The notes below the pieces were generated by a model. It did no database searches. It was not told the origin of the DNA and saw only the letters and a program-made list of their open reading frames with translations. The position numbers and the translations under genes are program-made. Below, piece after piece: positions 1-13,525 of a stretch of 64,000 nt of DNA (within the stretch, counting starts at the first letter, position 1; each line of letters opens with the position of its first letter). This DNA comes from Sitta carolinensis (lineage: Eukaryota > Chordata > Aves > Passeriformes > Sittidae), in the NCBI GenBank assembly GCA_032173965.1, contig CM063283.1, forward strand, positions 35,069,743 to 35,133,742. The letters are read 5' to 3'.

Positions 1-3000
1 ATATGGACTCACCCCTACTATGCTCGTATATTTTCATTGTGTTGTTCTCACTGCATTCCTCTTCCTCACTGGTGACCAGAATTGTACCCATCATTAAAAA
101 CATGTTCTCACTCACACTTGTAGTGAAGCATTAAGATTATCTCGAGGAAGCAGTTACAATCAGTTTAAAGCAGGTGAACCACATATCCTGTGGTGTGATA
201 GGCACCTACAGCAAAGTATGGAGTGAGGATATGAAAGCTTAAATAGAGAATAGCATCTTACAATGCAAAGAAACAAGACAGTACCTTTGCCCACATCTTG
301 CAGGGGGGATGCACGTCCCGGAGAGATGCAGCAAATGAGTGGTGGACAGTAAGCAGGGAAACTCACTCTCTCACTATTTATATGTGTCTGTCTGAGGTGG
401 GGGAAGGAATATGAGGCCTTTCTACTTAAGAATCTTGTCCTGCCCATTTCCTCTTCTGCCTGTAAATGTTCTTTTTGCTTCACTTTCAACTTTCCTCTGA
501 CTAATTGCACTATAAACCTCTAGAACACATGTGATAGGACTTAGCCAGTCATGTTTACATGTTGTGTAAATTAATACATGTAATATTTCGTTACCAGATA
601 GAAACCAATTCATCTGGTAGCACAGAGAGTACCACAGTAATCCATAGATAGCTCTACTGGTTGGAAAAGTCCAGTACTAGACTACAGGATGGCAAAGGCT
701 GTTTTATCTTAAACAACCTGTTCTGAATTTGTTTTGGGTTTTTTTCCTTCTTTTGCTATATGTCTCCTTTCTAACACTCACAATTCAGACTTGGGAAATG
801 TGTGCCATAAGAATTTCAGACCATAAATTGGATTAAGACAGTTCTTGGCACTTAGCAGTGTGTTAACAGCATGAATCCCTGTGTGTCAGCAATAGATAGT
901 GAGTAAGAAATCCCTGCTTATCCCATCAGGAAGGGAGCAGGCCCCACAGGAGCATGACTAGGGGCCACTGAATAATTCTGAAGTAAATAATGATGTCTGA
1001 AGTATGGGAATCACCTGGGTTATGAAACAAAGTCTCAGAATTACAGCCTTACACTTCCATAAGTGCTGCCTAAACAGTCTAAGAACCTCAGCCTTTTACT
1101 GGGAATACCTTCAAATAATTTTGTAAAGTCTTATCTAACTCCTGAGTGCTTCCAGGTAGATAACAGCATGGGTCTAGAGGTGAAGCTAAACATCGATTTG
1201 AGTGGTTCTTACCACTACCGAAAGGTCCTGTTTCAGGCTGTGTCCTTCCCCCTCTCCTCTTCTTGGATACATGGTTCTCCTCCTCCCTGAGCCAGCCCTG
1301 ATGCTGAGCAGACCCATTTCTGAGCTTGTCATTTCTGAGCCTGTCTCCAGAGATTCTGTGATTCTCAGCAGTCAGGCATAACTGAGTTTCATTCCCTCAA
1401 AAATGCAAAATTAAATCTTGCAGCAGAAGCAAGCAGAAGGAGAGAGGAGTAGGGCTAGCAATATTCTGTGAAATTTTGGGAGGGTGCGGACAGGTAACAT
1501 GTTGCTTGTTCCCCAGCAAGTTCTAAGCAAGATATTTGCCTGTTTTGCCCATGCTTTTAGCCAGTTCTGCTTTTGGATATCATCTGCTAGTGCATAACTT
1601 GATGCTGAAAATTGCGCTGGGTAACAAAGTGCCTTAAATGATAGAAACAGTGATGAATCAGTTTATGGATACAGCCAAAGAGCCTGAGGCCCGGGACTCC
1701 CTCCAAGTACATATATAATTTTGTACAGGCTAACCTGTATCACGTGAAGGTTCCATCTAAACCCTTGTCCTGTCTATTAAATAGGAGCAGCTGTTCAGCA
1801 TGGCTACTAAACATATTCTTACACTTTTCTCAATGAGTATGCCACAGTTTCCTCACCCATGCCGGTATAACTCACATCTACATAAAACATCCCAGCACAT
1901 GTCCTAGGTCTTGGATGTGTTTTGCCAAATCCTGACCCCATAGGGATAGAGAACCAGAGTGTGCATTTGTGCTTCTTCCTTGTCCCCCATACTTCCACAC
2001 TGAAGAAAACCTCAGAGGTATCCTGAGGAATTATCTTTTGTGCTGATAAAATCCAACAGACATAATGGGATTGCTCAGGTTGACAAGGTTGGCAGTGGTT
2101 AGAAAGGTTAATAGAAGTTAATGCTATTGGGCTGAAAAAGGGAAGAAAATTGTTAACTTTCACTTTTGTTCTTTCAGCTCATTTTTCTCTCAGAAAATTG
2201 AAAGAAAATATTTAAATTTCAGAACCACACAATCACAGATTGACTGCAGTTGTAAGGGACCCCCAGAGACCATCTTGTCCAAACTCTAACAAGGCCATCC
2301 AGAGTAGGCTGTGTCTAGTTAGGTTCTGACTATCTCTGAGGACAGAGACTCCAAAGACTCCCTGGGCAACCACAAAAAATTACGTACTAAATAAAAGATA
2401 TTCAAATCCAAGAGTTCATCCTCTTTTTCCATTACCTTTTGGATATAATTTACAATTCCATTCTGTTTCTCATTTCTTTCTCCCCCTCTAGTGAGAGAGA
2501 GGCCCAACTTCCTTATTCCCATGATGAGTTTCCAAAGTGAATTCAGATGGGACTCAGAACTTGCGATGTGCCTTGCAGCATGATGTGCAGGCACATGCTG
2601 CTAGATGATCTCAGATATGTGGTCACATCCTTCTGTAACCTTGATTGCAGGATGGACTGTCCCATGCATTGCAATAATAACATTAGTAATATTTGTGGAC
2701 TGAACTGAGATATTACGAGAAAATGACTTTTTGTTAAAAAAGAATGAAGTGAAACTGTACATTTGCTCGGGAAACCAATTTCCAAATTGTGATCTGCAAA
2801 CCTCAGACTCGGGTGTACACTGTAGTCTGTGAGGGAAAAGAAAGCAATATGATTATCACTGCAGGGGGAAGAGGTGTCTAAGAGGTGTCTATACAAAGTC
2901 CTGTACCTCCACAGCAGAATTCCTAGGGGTCTAAACAGAAGAAAGTTGAAAATCAGTGACTGAGAGTTTGGTACTTCCTGTCCACCCCGACAAAGGGAAT

Positions 3001-6000
3001 CTGCTGCTTTCTTCTTCTTTGACACAATATGCATGGTTCAGCAATTTGGGCAGACAATTTGTTAACTAGCAAGCGTGGTGGAAAGACAAAATATGTTCAT
3101 CCAAATGCCATTTGCAGCATTGCACGCAGCTACAGTAATGAGCTGTGTTGATTACAGAACAAGGCTTTAGAAAACCAGTGCCCCACAGAGTCAATTTTCT
3201 CCTGCTGACATCACATTTTTAAGCTGCTTTTTTTCCTTCTTTTGCCTCCAGTTATTTTAGGCTAAACTCTGCCCACACCTGCAAGCTGTGTGTTTGCAAC
3301 TGAAAGCAATTTTGGCCCTAGCCTTATGCTCCTTTTGTTATAAGGAAATATTAAAAATTATGACAAAATAATAATAAAAGGAGTCCAGGCTTCCTTTTCT
3401 CCAAGTCAGCTTTTAAGAAGTAACTTTGTTCATGGCCTGTGCTTAGATGAGAAACAGGAGACAGTGCCAGTGTGTTCTGTTCATAGAGACTCTGCCATTG
3501 CTGACAGCATGAAAACAACTTACAAGTGCAGGACTTGCTCTTTTTTCCTCTACCGGGATATTTTAATTACAGCGAAAAAGTGAGAATCTTGGTGAATTGT
3601 CTGGAATAGATGGCTTGATCTAAAACCTGTTAGCAGCCCTACAGACAAAACTCTTGGAATGCTGTAATATTGCACCCACTGTCATAATAGTCTTTGTGTC
3701 TCTTTTTCCTCAAGCCTACCTTCCCATGTTTACCCCAACAATGGGTACTGAGTAATAATAATACACAGCAAATGCCATAGGCAATGATCACACCACAAAA
3801 TGTATCATCCCTGAAATTTCTAGCCTACAGGAGTTCTCTTATTCACTTACTTGCACAACTAGTGGCAATGAAGTCCCTGAGAAGTTATAACCCTTGTTTA
3901 TTTTTTTCAACGTTCCTGCAGCAAATCTTGGAAGTTCCTGGTCATATTCTGGTAAAGGTTGCTAGGAGTCAATGTGCTGGTCAGTGCACTACATTACACT
4001 GTTGTTCTTGCCTTCCTAAATTAGCAGTGCTATTCCTAAAGGCAAGACCTCAAGGTTCATTTTAACTTGTAGTGTAGATACTGGTTTGCTTAAATGAGCT
4101 GTAAGATAGAGGCACCAGGCATACCTGGGATATTCCCTTAGGATCACATTCAAGACAGCATCATTTAGGGAGTAGTGTGAAGAGGCCTGGTCTATAACAA
4201 TATGAGAAGACACTGCAGCTCCATGAAATTTCTGTTGATCCAATGTGCACTTTAGCTCTCACCAATGCTACAACCTTTACCCGTTTTAATGGTGCCAGCA
4301 CTCAGTCTTACCCTGTCTTCTGTAGCACACTCAGGCTCTGCTGCAACACTATGCAGTCCTTTGGTAGAAGGTATAGGGAATGAGTCTGGGGGTGCTTTGG
4401 GGGGGGTCTTTGATAGTTTATGGCTCCTTCTAAGAGAGGACAGCTGCATCTCATGTAGTTGAGCCAATTATGCCCCATCAGAAGGGATAAACACCTTCAG
4501 GCCTACGTGTGAATGTGTCCTTGCCCGAGGTGGGGGGGGTTTACACCTAAGTCAGAAGTGTAAGGGAGGACAATTGGCATAATAAAAAAACACCATCCCA
4601 CTTCCACAAGGCCTGCTTCTTATCAAACTTCTTTCTTATCTGCCTTAAACCCCAGAATCTCTGGTGATGGCTGTTCTCCCCCTCTGTCTAATTTGGATCA
4701 GATGTTTTGCCACCACATACCCCAAAACTCATCTCCTCCCCTCAGTGTGTGCAATCCCTGCCCCAGCAAAGCACCCTGCTTCCTCTGCAAATGGCCAAAT
4801 ATTTGCGCCATTAACAATTAATGTCTCTCCCAATGATCTCCAGTGTGACTAATAGCAGTGGGTGCGGGAGGTCACCTAGGTTTTGTGTACCTGCAGTTTG
4901 CATAACTACTTGTATTTGTCAGCCTGTGGTAGCCTGTAGCATACATTGCTCTCTTAATAAAAGAGCAGCCCGTGTCTATATTATGTGTCCAAAATGCAGC
5001 CAGATGTCGTTACATGACTTGTGCTATTTGGGGAGACAATAAAACTTGACTAGCATAAAGTCAAGAGTTTGATGAGTGGAAACCAAACTAGCGAGAGCAC
5101 ATGTGAGGGATGTGGCAACTTTAATTAAATTACCAGTGAAACTCTGGTGGTTCAAACAAGGTGTTACCCACTGTGCTGGGTTGTGCATCATACACAGGAA
5201 GGTACCAAGCAAACTGATGCTCCTGATCACTTCAGAGCAAGGCCAGATGTCAGGACATAAAGGGTCCCAGCAAGGCTGTGGTGGTGATCCAGTGGGGAGA
5301 TATGGTATCACAATCTAGTATGAAACAAGCTTAACCATTAATTAAGGGATAAAAGAGCCTTTCTGCATCTATACTAGTTCTTAGCGATTTGGAATCCCAA
5401 AGAAATTATCCAATACTCATTACAAACTTTTTTTTTTTTTTTTCGGTATGCACTGAAAGAGCTAAAATAACACCCATAGAATATACGGCTAAACCAGAAT
5501 GAAAAATAAAGCAGCATTCTTCAAAGAGGCTTTGGGACAAAAACAATCACCTAATTTTGTGGGAGTCTATCATTTACCTGGCAGCAGATGCAGAAGGCTT
5601 GAGACAGTCACTGGAAGATGCTGTGTGAGTTAAAAGAATTGTTCCTCCAACTTTCAGAGCAGATTCTTTCTCTCTTGCTCTCAGCTTTGTCCCTCCCAAA
5701 CATGGCCCCACCTGGAAGGATTTAAACAATGAGTCATGTTGCAAAAGCCACAGAATACTTGTTGCTAAAGGAGTGCCCGTTCTTCAAGGTCCTGCCATGA
5801 GTTAATTTTCACCCATCCCTCCTAGCTGCTGGACAGAAACACCTGTTCAGACATCATGCTCTCATTGAGATCCCTGAGGCAGCCTGGGTATCCCATCAGG
5901 GCTCCTTTGGGGCACTCTAACAACCACAAAAAAAAGCTTTTTCCTCATCTGTGCTTGTACCCAGCTAGATTATGCGTTCTCCACCCTGATGTACTTCTGA

Positions 6001-9000
6001 AAGTGCCAAGAAATATTGCAAAACAGCCTGAAATTACACTCTAAATACAGCAGTCTCTGATTTATGATGCAATTATAAAACATGTCATGGTAGTTATTAG
6101 CTCTGAGATTGAGTATCACATATTTCAGACTGTAAAACATACTGAGGAATTTCTAGCTGTGATTGTGTATTCACCTTTAAAGAGGAAATGAGCTTAATTA
6201 CACCAACATTTATAAAAGGGAGAAGTAACAGCAAAAATGGAAGAAAGGTTAAATTTGAGCACAAGAGCTGTGAATACATAAAACATTTATATTATTACAT
6301 TTGTAATTGAGCATCTAAGCAGAAGCTAATGATTTGATTTAAATTGGTCCTTTTTACATAAGTAGCATTTGAAGAATTTTGGGGTTTAGAATTTATAATG
6401 ACACTATTTTTCCCTATGATTACTTATCTTCAGCATAGCAGATTCAACCAGATGCAGGAAGAATTAAAAATCAAGAAAAATAACTACTTTCACAAAATTA
6501 TAGGAACGATCAACCATGTTGATGCTTCAGTATTGGCAGGGTTTAAAACTATTCACCTAAAAATGAAACCTACTGTCAGATGTAGTAGACAGTATTTTAT
6601 TTACCTTTTCCCTCCCTGCTATAGTTGGAAGATGTCCCTCCTTGTGTGGCCTTGAATTATTTCAGGAGCACTAGGATTAGCTGTAAGGAAAAGAATGAAA
6701 TGTTTGAGTCTTGCATTTATTTGTTTAAAAAGGTCATATTCAGTGAGAATAGATGGTGGTAGTGGTACCACCCGCTCACACAGCTTATCCTCCTGGCTTT
6801 TGGTAATTTATTTGTATGGCAGAATGCCATCACTATGACTTTGGGGTTTATATAATATGGAAGTAAACCATTCTTATTTCTCCTTTCCACAATCAGAAGA
6901 TTTCTTTATTTCTGCAGTCTGTCTATTTCCATTATTTATCAAATTGGACAGTGTTTGAAGTCTGTTTTGAAGTCTGTGTTTTCTTTGGGCATTTATTTTC
7001 CTTTTTTCTTTCCTTGATGGGTTATGGTATTTTATTAAACTCAAGGAGAGGGTGCTGGGGGAGTCCAAAAAGACAGGAGGTACATTTTTTTTTTCACCAT
7101 ATAATTAAATGAGTCTCAAATGAAAAAGCAGTGAAATGTAATTGTCCATCCTAGGCTGTCAGCACAACTGTAGTGGAGTATAAGACACCGTGCCACCAGC
7201 AATCCACAGGGTAGAGCCAATGCAATTCTGTTTCACCACAAAAGAAAAGCAGGAAGCTGCCTTTGGCAGCAACTTATAGGAGATAGTTCACTGCCCATGA
7301 AAGAGAAAATACATATGAGTGGTTTTTAGCCCAATCCACACATTGCTGCTTTGTGCTTCTGTGTTCAGCTGCTGCTGCCAAAGGAAGGGGTTCCTGAGGA
7401 GGAAGGGAATGTCTTATGCAGAGAAGTAGATTTTCCCCACAGCTTTCTGCTATCTCACCCTACTACCCTTGGCAACAGGACTCTCCCCCACTTGCCCAGC
7501 CCAGCCCAGCCCTGCACTGCCCCTTTTTCTTCCTGTGTTAGCAAGAGTCAGGCATATTTCCCCATGCTTGTCTACTCGCAGATTTGGGAAGCCTCTCCAG
7601 TCAAAATCAATTAGTGAAGATGGATGGTGGCAGTGAAGGAGGAGAGAAAAGAGAAGATACACGACTATATGGGAATAAAACGTCTCACAAGGACACTGGA
7701 AAAATAAAACATTTTTGTGGGGCAAGGAAAGAAGGGTAAGAAAGGAAAAGAAGGTGAAGAAGGATTCTCCAAGCCCTTAAATATTCCCATCCACTAATGT
7801 CCCCTGATTCCTCATAGGTTTTCTCTTCCAGGCTCCAGAAACATTCCTGTTTCAACAGAGTCAGATGTGTGGTGAGCTTGCTCACTGAGTCCAAGTGAAC
7901 ACTACCCTGGTCTCTGTCCACCCTCAGCAGGCTGTGCTGTATATTGCTTCTTCCTTCCTTCTTTCCTTCTTATCAAAGTGTGTTCAGTATCCTGAGGAAT
8001 TCCTGCAAGGCTCTGGAAAGATGGGCTTCAAAAGCTCACTGAGTTCTCACAAGAGGGTGGGTAGCACATGAAGGTGAGTGTGATCCCTTCCTCCATGTCA
8101 CTACACCACAAAGAAGTCTGGATTGGAGAGAATTTGCCCAAAGGTCCCTCCCACATCATCTCTCAGCCTGCAGGGCAGTATCCAGAGTCTGCCCATAGGC
8201 TTCTGTTGTTCCTGTACTCTGAGAACAACATGAGAGCCTTCACAGGAAGGACAGGAAAGCCTGGCAATCCTTATGGTTGGAACCGGCTTTTTGGAATGTT
8301 CCTGAACAATCTGGCTCATCTCAGACCAGATCTGATTATAAATGATGGAACAACACACAGGTTACCAGAGGCTGTGGTGGGATACAAGTCAGTGATGGAA
8401 CCATCCATCACTGTACCCTTCTTTACAGTGCAGTTTCATCCACAGCACAGTCTAGCACAAACTCCAACCTCACAGTTAACAATTGATAAGATTTATAAGG
8501 CTGCATATATTTGGGACTTTCACTGTTTTAATTTTGCTGTTGCTGTATCCTCAGGCTTCCCATTTTTCCAATTATAATAGTGAGAAACTATTATAGTAAA
8601 AAATATAAATTCTCAGTTGACTACATGGCTTCAGGCGGTGATGGCTTTAAAAGAAAAAAAAAATGCTTCAAGATTCTGGATCATGTGTTGAGAGAAATAT
8701 ATGAATGTGAATCAGGACTTAATCTATACTGGGAAATATAAATTATTTATTAAAATCTAAATTTATAAATATCTAAAAGAATACAGCAAATCTTAAAATC
8801 TTATTCCTTTAGAGTGCCACAAAATGACACTTGCATGAAGCCATTAACCCCAAAAGAGTTCTGATTACAGGAAAGACTGAGAATCTGTCATGTGCCTACT
8901 CTCAATGTACGTCAGTATACACAGAGTGAAATGAAAGGAAACGAGGAAAATTATCTACCCATCTAAAGAAACTCTTGCTTCAGGTTCTTCTGGAATTTAG

Positions 9001-9355
9001 ATGATGTCTTAAGGTAAAATTGAACATGATAAGATGGCCATATGAGAACTGACCACACAGGGAAAGGTGAAGATTGGAATGACTGCACTGAATTTAAGGA
9101 ATCAGAATTTCATAAAGTGAAAAAGCTTGGAACAGGGTGACACACTTGTGTTTATCCATCCATCTTGTAAGAACAACTATTACACAGGCAGGAAAAATCA
9201 TGATAACAGCACACACAAATTAGGCAGGGAAAATTGCACAGAAGAGTATATGAGGAAGAACTCATCTCTTTTACACTTCTGATGGCCTGCTCACTCATAA
9301 CTGAATCTACATTTTAAATATTCTTTGGATACAAAAATATACCATGTATGCAAAA
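1..9355. other. Intergenic DNA upstream of KCTD12, part 1
   Basis: AT-rich, CpG-poor sequence with stop codons dense in all frames. The longest open frames, about 163 codons on the minus strand near 2543-3034 and 169 codons on the plus strand near 8068-8577, resemble no family I know, have no codon-bias signal and are near the length expected by chance. Apart from a short CR1 piece near 2.2 kb and a 16-base T run at 5428-5443, I see nothing I can name. In mammals the gene on this side of KCTD12 is ACOD1; I saw no exon of it here. Confidence 0.6.
2218..2335 (-). mobile_element. CR1 LINE 3'-tail fragment, antisense
   Basis: The stretch reads as the reverse complement of a CR1 3' end. It has a degraded ATCACAGATT-type tail, then a variant of the GGGACC segment, then CATCTTGTCCAA and a CCATCCAGAGTAGG-like block. 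These elements occur in the order expected of avian CR1 tails. It is about 120 bases, strongly 5'-truncated as is usual for CR1, and diverged enough to be old. The subfamily cannot be assigned by eye. Confidence 0.72.
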
Positions 9356-9476
9356 GATATGGAAAAAATGGAAAGGATTCAGAGGAACCTAAGAACAATA
9401 GCAGCCTTAGAAAGCATGGTCTGTGAAAGAGGTGTGAGGAGGTTTATCTAGCTTAGAAAAGGGAAGCTATTCCATT
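9356..9476 (+). mobile_element. Degraded CR1-like LINE fragment, sense
   Basis: The words AAAGGATTCAGAGGAAC, CCTTAGAAAGCATGGTCTG and TAGCTTAGAAAAGGGAAGCTAT match in order the region of CR1-like elements just after the reverse transcriptase core (consensus sense: shared ancestors, 'laid' lysine-rich tail, 'lgLysArg' block). It is about 120 bases and heavily mutated, with no reading frame. Flanking sequence from about 8.9 kb may belong to the same copy but I could not align it. Confidence 0.5.
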
Positions 9477-10145
9477 TCACATCACAGCTAAGCCAATCCA
9501 ACCACTGGCACTTGTCTGATACCTTTTCTTAATCCAGTAAACTAAATCACCAGGAAATTAATTTTATTATTTATTTGAATGCTTCTTCACTTTATTGTCT
9601 TAACTGGTTCATCACAATAACATGAGGGCTGGCTGAATGGGGAAAAATGGAAGGTGGTTCATTGCAGCATCTGACCTTCAGACTGGCATAGATTTAATGT
9701 GGAAGTGAATTTCTATACACCATACAGAAATACAATTGTATATTTTAGAAGTAGAGAGTCTTGAGCAACTTTATCTCCTGAAAAAGAAAAAAACCTGAAC
9801 CATTAAATATTTATCAGATTCTTGACTGATGTGATAAAACCCCTTTATAACAGGAAGGGTATTAAAATATTGAACATAAGAATATTGTGGAATTTCCTTC
9901 ATTGGAATCATTACCTACGTGTTACCCTAATATGACAGGATTAGTTCAACATTTCTTATCCTGCCTTGGTGCAGATGTGGATTTTGAGAATGATTTATTG
10001 AGATTCATTCTATCCCTCCTTTTTTCTGACTTCATGATTTGCCAAGTTCACCCATCCTGCCTGAGTTGGCTCCAACTGAACTCAGCAGTACTTGGAAAAA
10101 TGGCTTTAACAAGAACGGTGCCAGGTTCTAATAGTGCTGTTTGAG

Positions 10146-10259
10146 TTACGTTTTGTTGAAGACCAGAGAAGTGTCTGTGAACACGCCGTTCATGGAGACA
10201 TTACGAGACACACTGCTCATGATATGCTTTACATTCTGGAAAATTTCCCGGGCTGCCAT
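10146..10259 (-). other. Unexplained 37-codon open frame in a CpG-retaining block
   Basis: On the minus strand an ATG with purine at -3 and G at +4 opens a 37-codon frame beginning MAAREIFQNVKHIMSS and ending SLVFNKT before TAA. Several CpGs are kept within about 60 bases, which is unusual in the surrounding CpG-depleted DNA. Just upstream on the minus strand is a pyrimidine-rich stretch ending TTTAG, which could be a splice acceptor. The plus strand is also open across the block, so the coding strand, if any, is uncertain. I do not recognise the peptide. It could be an exon, a relic of a processed copy, an old repeat, or a conserved non-coding element. Confidence 0.25.
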
Positions 10260-11079
10260 AGCTGGTCTCTAAATACACCATGAAAATAAGCCCATAAGAA
10301 CAAGTCACACATCAGAGGTGATTTCCAGGTTAAAGGTTTGTATTGTAAGTGGGCTTTCAGCACTTGCTAGTAGCTGCTGAAGCACAATGGAAATCCAGTT
10401 GCAAATAGGGGAAGTAGGGTCACCAACAGGGAAATGTGTATGCTGAGATATAAAATTTCATTAATATATCAGAAGAAAAGTATAGCAAACAGTAGTTTTG
10501 ATGGAATAGAACTGGTGCTCACATTTAAAATACAGTAGTGCAGAAATGGGAAATTTGAGATCAAATGAAGAAGAGGGGTGTTGTACTAGGGACTGTTTTT
10601 TTTTCCTTTGGAAAACTTTTCCAGAAATGACAGGCTGCAGGATCAATACACAGAGATTTGGAAAATACTGAAATGTACTTAACCTTCTGTCTCCCTAGAG
10701 ACAGTAAATGTCATTATTAATGAGGTTCTCTAACAAATTGTATTGTGGACAAAATAAACACTACAGCTTTCTTATACAAAATTCTCTACTCACTTTACTG
10801 CAAGTAAGTTCTGGGAAAATTCTTGTAGGTAGGAAAAAAAAAAAAGTAGAGGCATTTATTAAGAAAATATAACAATCACTTTAATTAAGAAAACCTTATT
10901 ATTTAGAGAGCTAGACAAAAATAACTTGAATGCAGCTAGTCTGTGGATTCATCTAGACTTTCTGGGGGAGGGATCAAGCTAAGAAGTGTGCTTTACCCAG
11001 CATCTTTTCAAGTCTTTGGAAGTCCTGTCAAATGGAGAGGGTCGATACTGATGTAAGGAGGGCACATAAACCCTTCAGA

Positions 11080-11260
11080 GACATCTGAGCTCCGGAGCTG
11101 CTCTGTAGTCACGCCCACGCTGCGGAGCTGGGCGGCCCCACGTGGGAACCACCACTGTGGGACATTAAGCTGCCATCCACGGTTTGAGGGGCAGGCAGCT
11201 TTCTTCTTTGACAAGTCCTGCAGCCTTTGAAGCTGGGATCGGCTTGTTCTAAAGGGACTG
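11080..11260. promoter_or_regulatory. Small GC-rich block with palindromic E-box, possible enhancer
   Basis: A short GC-rich, CpG-containing patch in otherwise AT-rich DNA. It carries a 12-base palindrome AGCTCCGGAGCT (11088-11099), a CACGCCC KLF/SP-type word, a GGGCGG GC box and a perfect palindromic E-box CCCACGTGGG (11137-11146, USF/MYC-type). Clustering of such sites suggests a distal regulatory element about 15 kb upstream of KCTD12, or the remains of a GC-rich insertion. This is inference from motif content only. Confidence 0.3.
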
Positions 11261-13462
11261 ATTAAAGAGGGAGAGGAAGCTTCAAAAGACCTTACTGCCT
11301 CTGTGAGCTAACTAGTCAGAAGGCTGCACTGACAACATCTTGTGACATGTACCATAGTTTGTTTTTTAACTCGTTCCTCATTCTGCCCTTTAACATTAGT
11401 ATCTTCTTTCCATTTGTATGTAAGAACTCTGAAGCTTGCAGAAAAATCATAAAATGAACAGTTCTTCTACTTCAGATGGGACTCTCCCAAATTTTTCCCT
11501 GCCAGGCTTCACGTATTTTTTGCTCAGAAGTTTTGTTGTGATCCTGATTCAGCAGTGTGATACATGGCTGTGAATACTAAAGAATAATTCAGTGGGAAGG
11601 GCAGTAATAAGTGACACATAGAATAGGAAAGGACAAAATATGGTTAGCAGTTGGACTCAATAACAACCTTAGTAACTACCCTCTGATTCTCTGAAAATGC
11701 TAACAAAATTCTGAAGATGGGCATGTAATTCCTCCAAACCTCTGTATGTGTGTGTTGCTAATCTGTGCTAATAATAAGTCAGTTTACTCCATTGCCAGAT
11801 GCAGCCCATTTCAGTCCAAAGAAGGATGATGGACAAATAATTTCACTTTTCTCAGTCCTGGCAGTGAACGCTGGGTCAGCATATTCTGCTTATTTCCTTC
11901 TCCCTCTTCTGTCTGCCCTTGCCTTTCTCAGCTGATTCACCAGAATACCACTTCTTATTCAAGCCCTTTCTAAAAAAAAAACCTTTCACAAGACACCTGT
12001 ACTATCAGGAAAAAATTTTAGAGATTATCTCAGAGGGGAACTTTCAAATGTCTCCAGTTTGACTGATATGTCTTTTCAGAGAGGCCAAGGGTTTTCTTTA
12101 TTTTGCTGACACTGCATCAAATAACTCAGATGTCTCATTTGAGGAATTCAGATTATAAACAAAACTAGATCCATATTTATATAATAAAGAAGCTGACAGA
12201 AATGGTTTGGTGATTAGGCAGACATCTAGATTAACATGCCTTGAAACTGTTGACCTCAGTGATTCACATCTCATCCTTTCAAAGAAAAATTCTTTACTTC
12301 ACTTATTTTCTCAGTTTATAGTTATGCTTTTTATCTTACTTCCTGTGACCTAATTAATATTTTATGTGAGTCCTCTTGGGACAACAGAGACCTCAGAAGA
12401 CATTTCTTGTTTTCATTTGTTCTGCTTTTGTCTTGGTTGTTAAAAATATGGTGGGAAAAACCGAAGATTATAAAAAGGAATGATAATGCCACTTGATCAC
12501 ATTCATCATGAAGGCCTGGTCTCATGGCTTACTCTCATCACATGTTTGCAACAAGTCATTCCTTTCCCCATCACCCTCCAACAAGCTAAGGCATGGCTGT
12601 CACTCTGTCCCTGCTCCTCCTCCAGTCCTGTCCCCACTCCCTGCAGGTAGCAGATGTCCTATTTGGTAGGTCTGTGCTGATAAACAGCAGAGCATGGGGT
12701 GGTGAGTACTGGTTTTGGATCTCCAATCTACATTGCCTAAACTTTAATTCTGTGTTTTGGGTCATGGACCACTTCAGTTCTCTGTCTGCAAGACAACCTG
12801 CTCCTGAGCCATCAGCAGACTGGCTCAGACAGCCCATCTCACACGACCTCAGAGCCATGGCCAGCAAGCAGAGTTTGCAGACACAGAGAAGACAAAGGCA
12901 TGGCCAGACATCCCATCTACTGCTTTCCTGACCAGCCCTTAGTTATGTGGTGAAGCTTCATTGCAGGAGTAATGTTTGCTCCTCTCACTGACACCGCTAC
13001 TGAACCTACTGCTGAGAACCTCTAGGGATGAGTGGCAGCTGTGCCTGCCAGAGGATGCTGCCAACAAAATCAGCAAAGCTACACAGTTCAGTAATTTTTA
13101 GGCAAATAAATCTTGAGTTAAAATTAAAGGATAGAAAAGTCACTCCTTGCTATATACCTTTATTCCTTGCTACATAAACCGGAGCAAATGCTGTATATGT
13201 GACTTGGAGGAATTTCACGTGGAGAAAGAAGGCTACAGTCTGGAGGGTAAGTTCACACCACCCTGATGAGACAAGCTGGCACTGCCCATAAGCAGAAGTG
13301 CCTTTGTTTGCAGGAACCTGAACTATTAAACCCTCATGAAATGGTTCTTTCAGCTGTGCTGCTGCAGTACCTTACAAACGGAGAGCAGAGACAGCACTGC
13401 CACCTCCGCTGCTCCTAGGGACACGGCTCTCATGCTCACCAAGGGCATCAAAGCTTTCCTTT

Positions 13463-13525
13463 AGGATTCCCTAATATTCTGAGCTGGAAGGGACCCACTA
13501 AGATCATTGAATCCAGTTCTTAAAG
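13463..13525 (-). mobile_element. CR1 LINE 3'-tail fragment, antisense
   Basis: The sequence has ATATTCTGAGCTGGAAGGG, then ACCCACTAAGATCATTGAA and then TCCAGTTCTTAAAGC. This is the reverse complement of the well-known CR1 3' end: guanine-rich GGAAGGGACC followed by the ATCAT and TCCA words. It is short and 5'-truncated, with the terminal octamer repeat decayed. Confidence 0.78.

Noticed and set aside
2543..3034. 163-codon minus-strand open frame
   Set aside because: No recognisable family, overlapped by other frames, and chance-level length.
8068..8577. 169-codon plus-strand open frame in AT-rich DNA
   Set aside because: Length is within chance expectation for the best frame in a 64-kb window; no domain, no codon bias, no promoter or CpG island. 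A database search could revive it.
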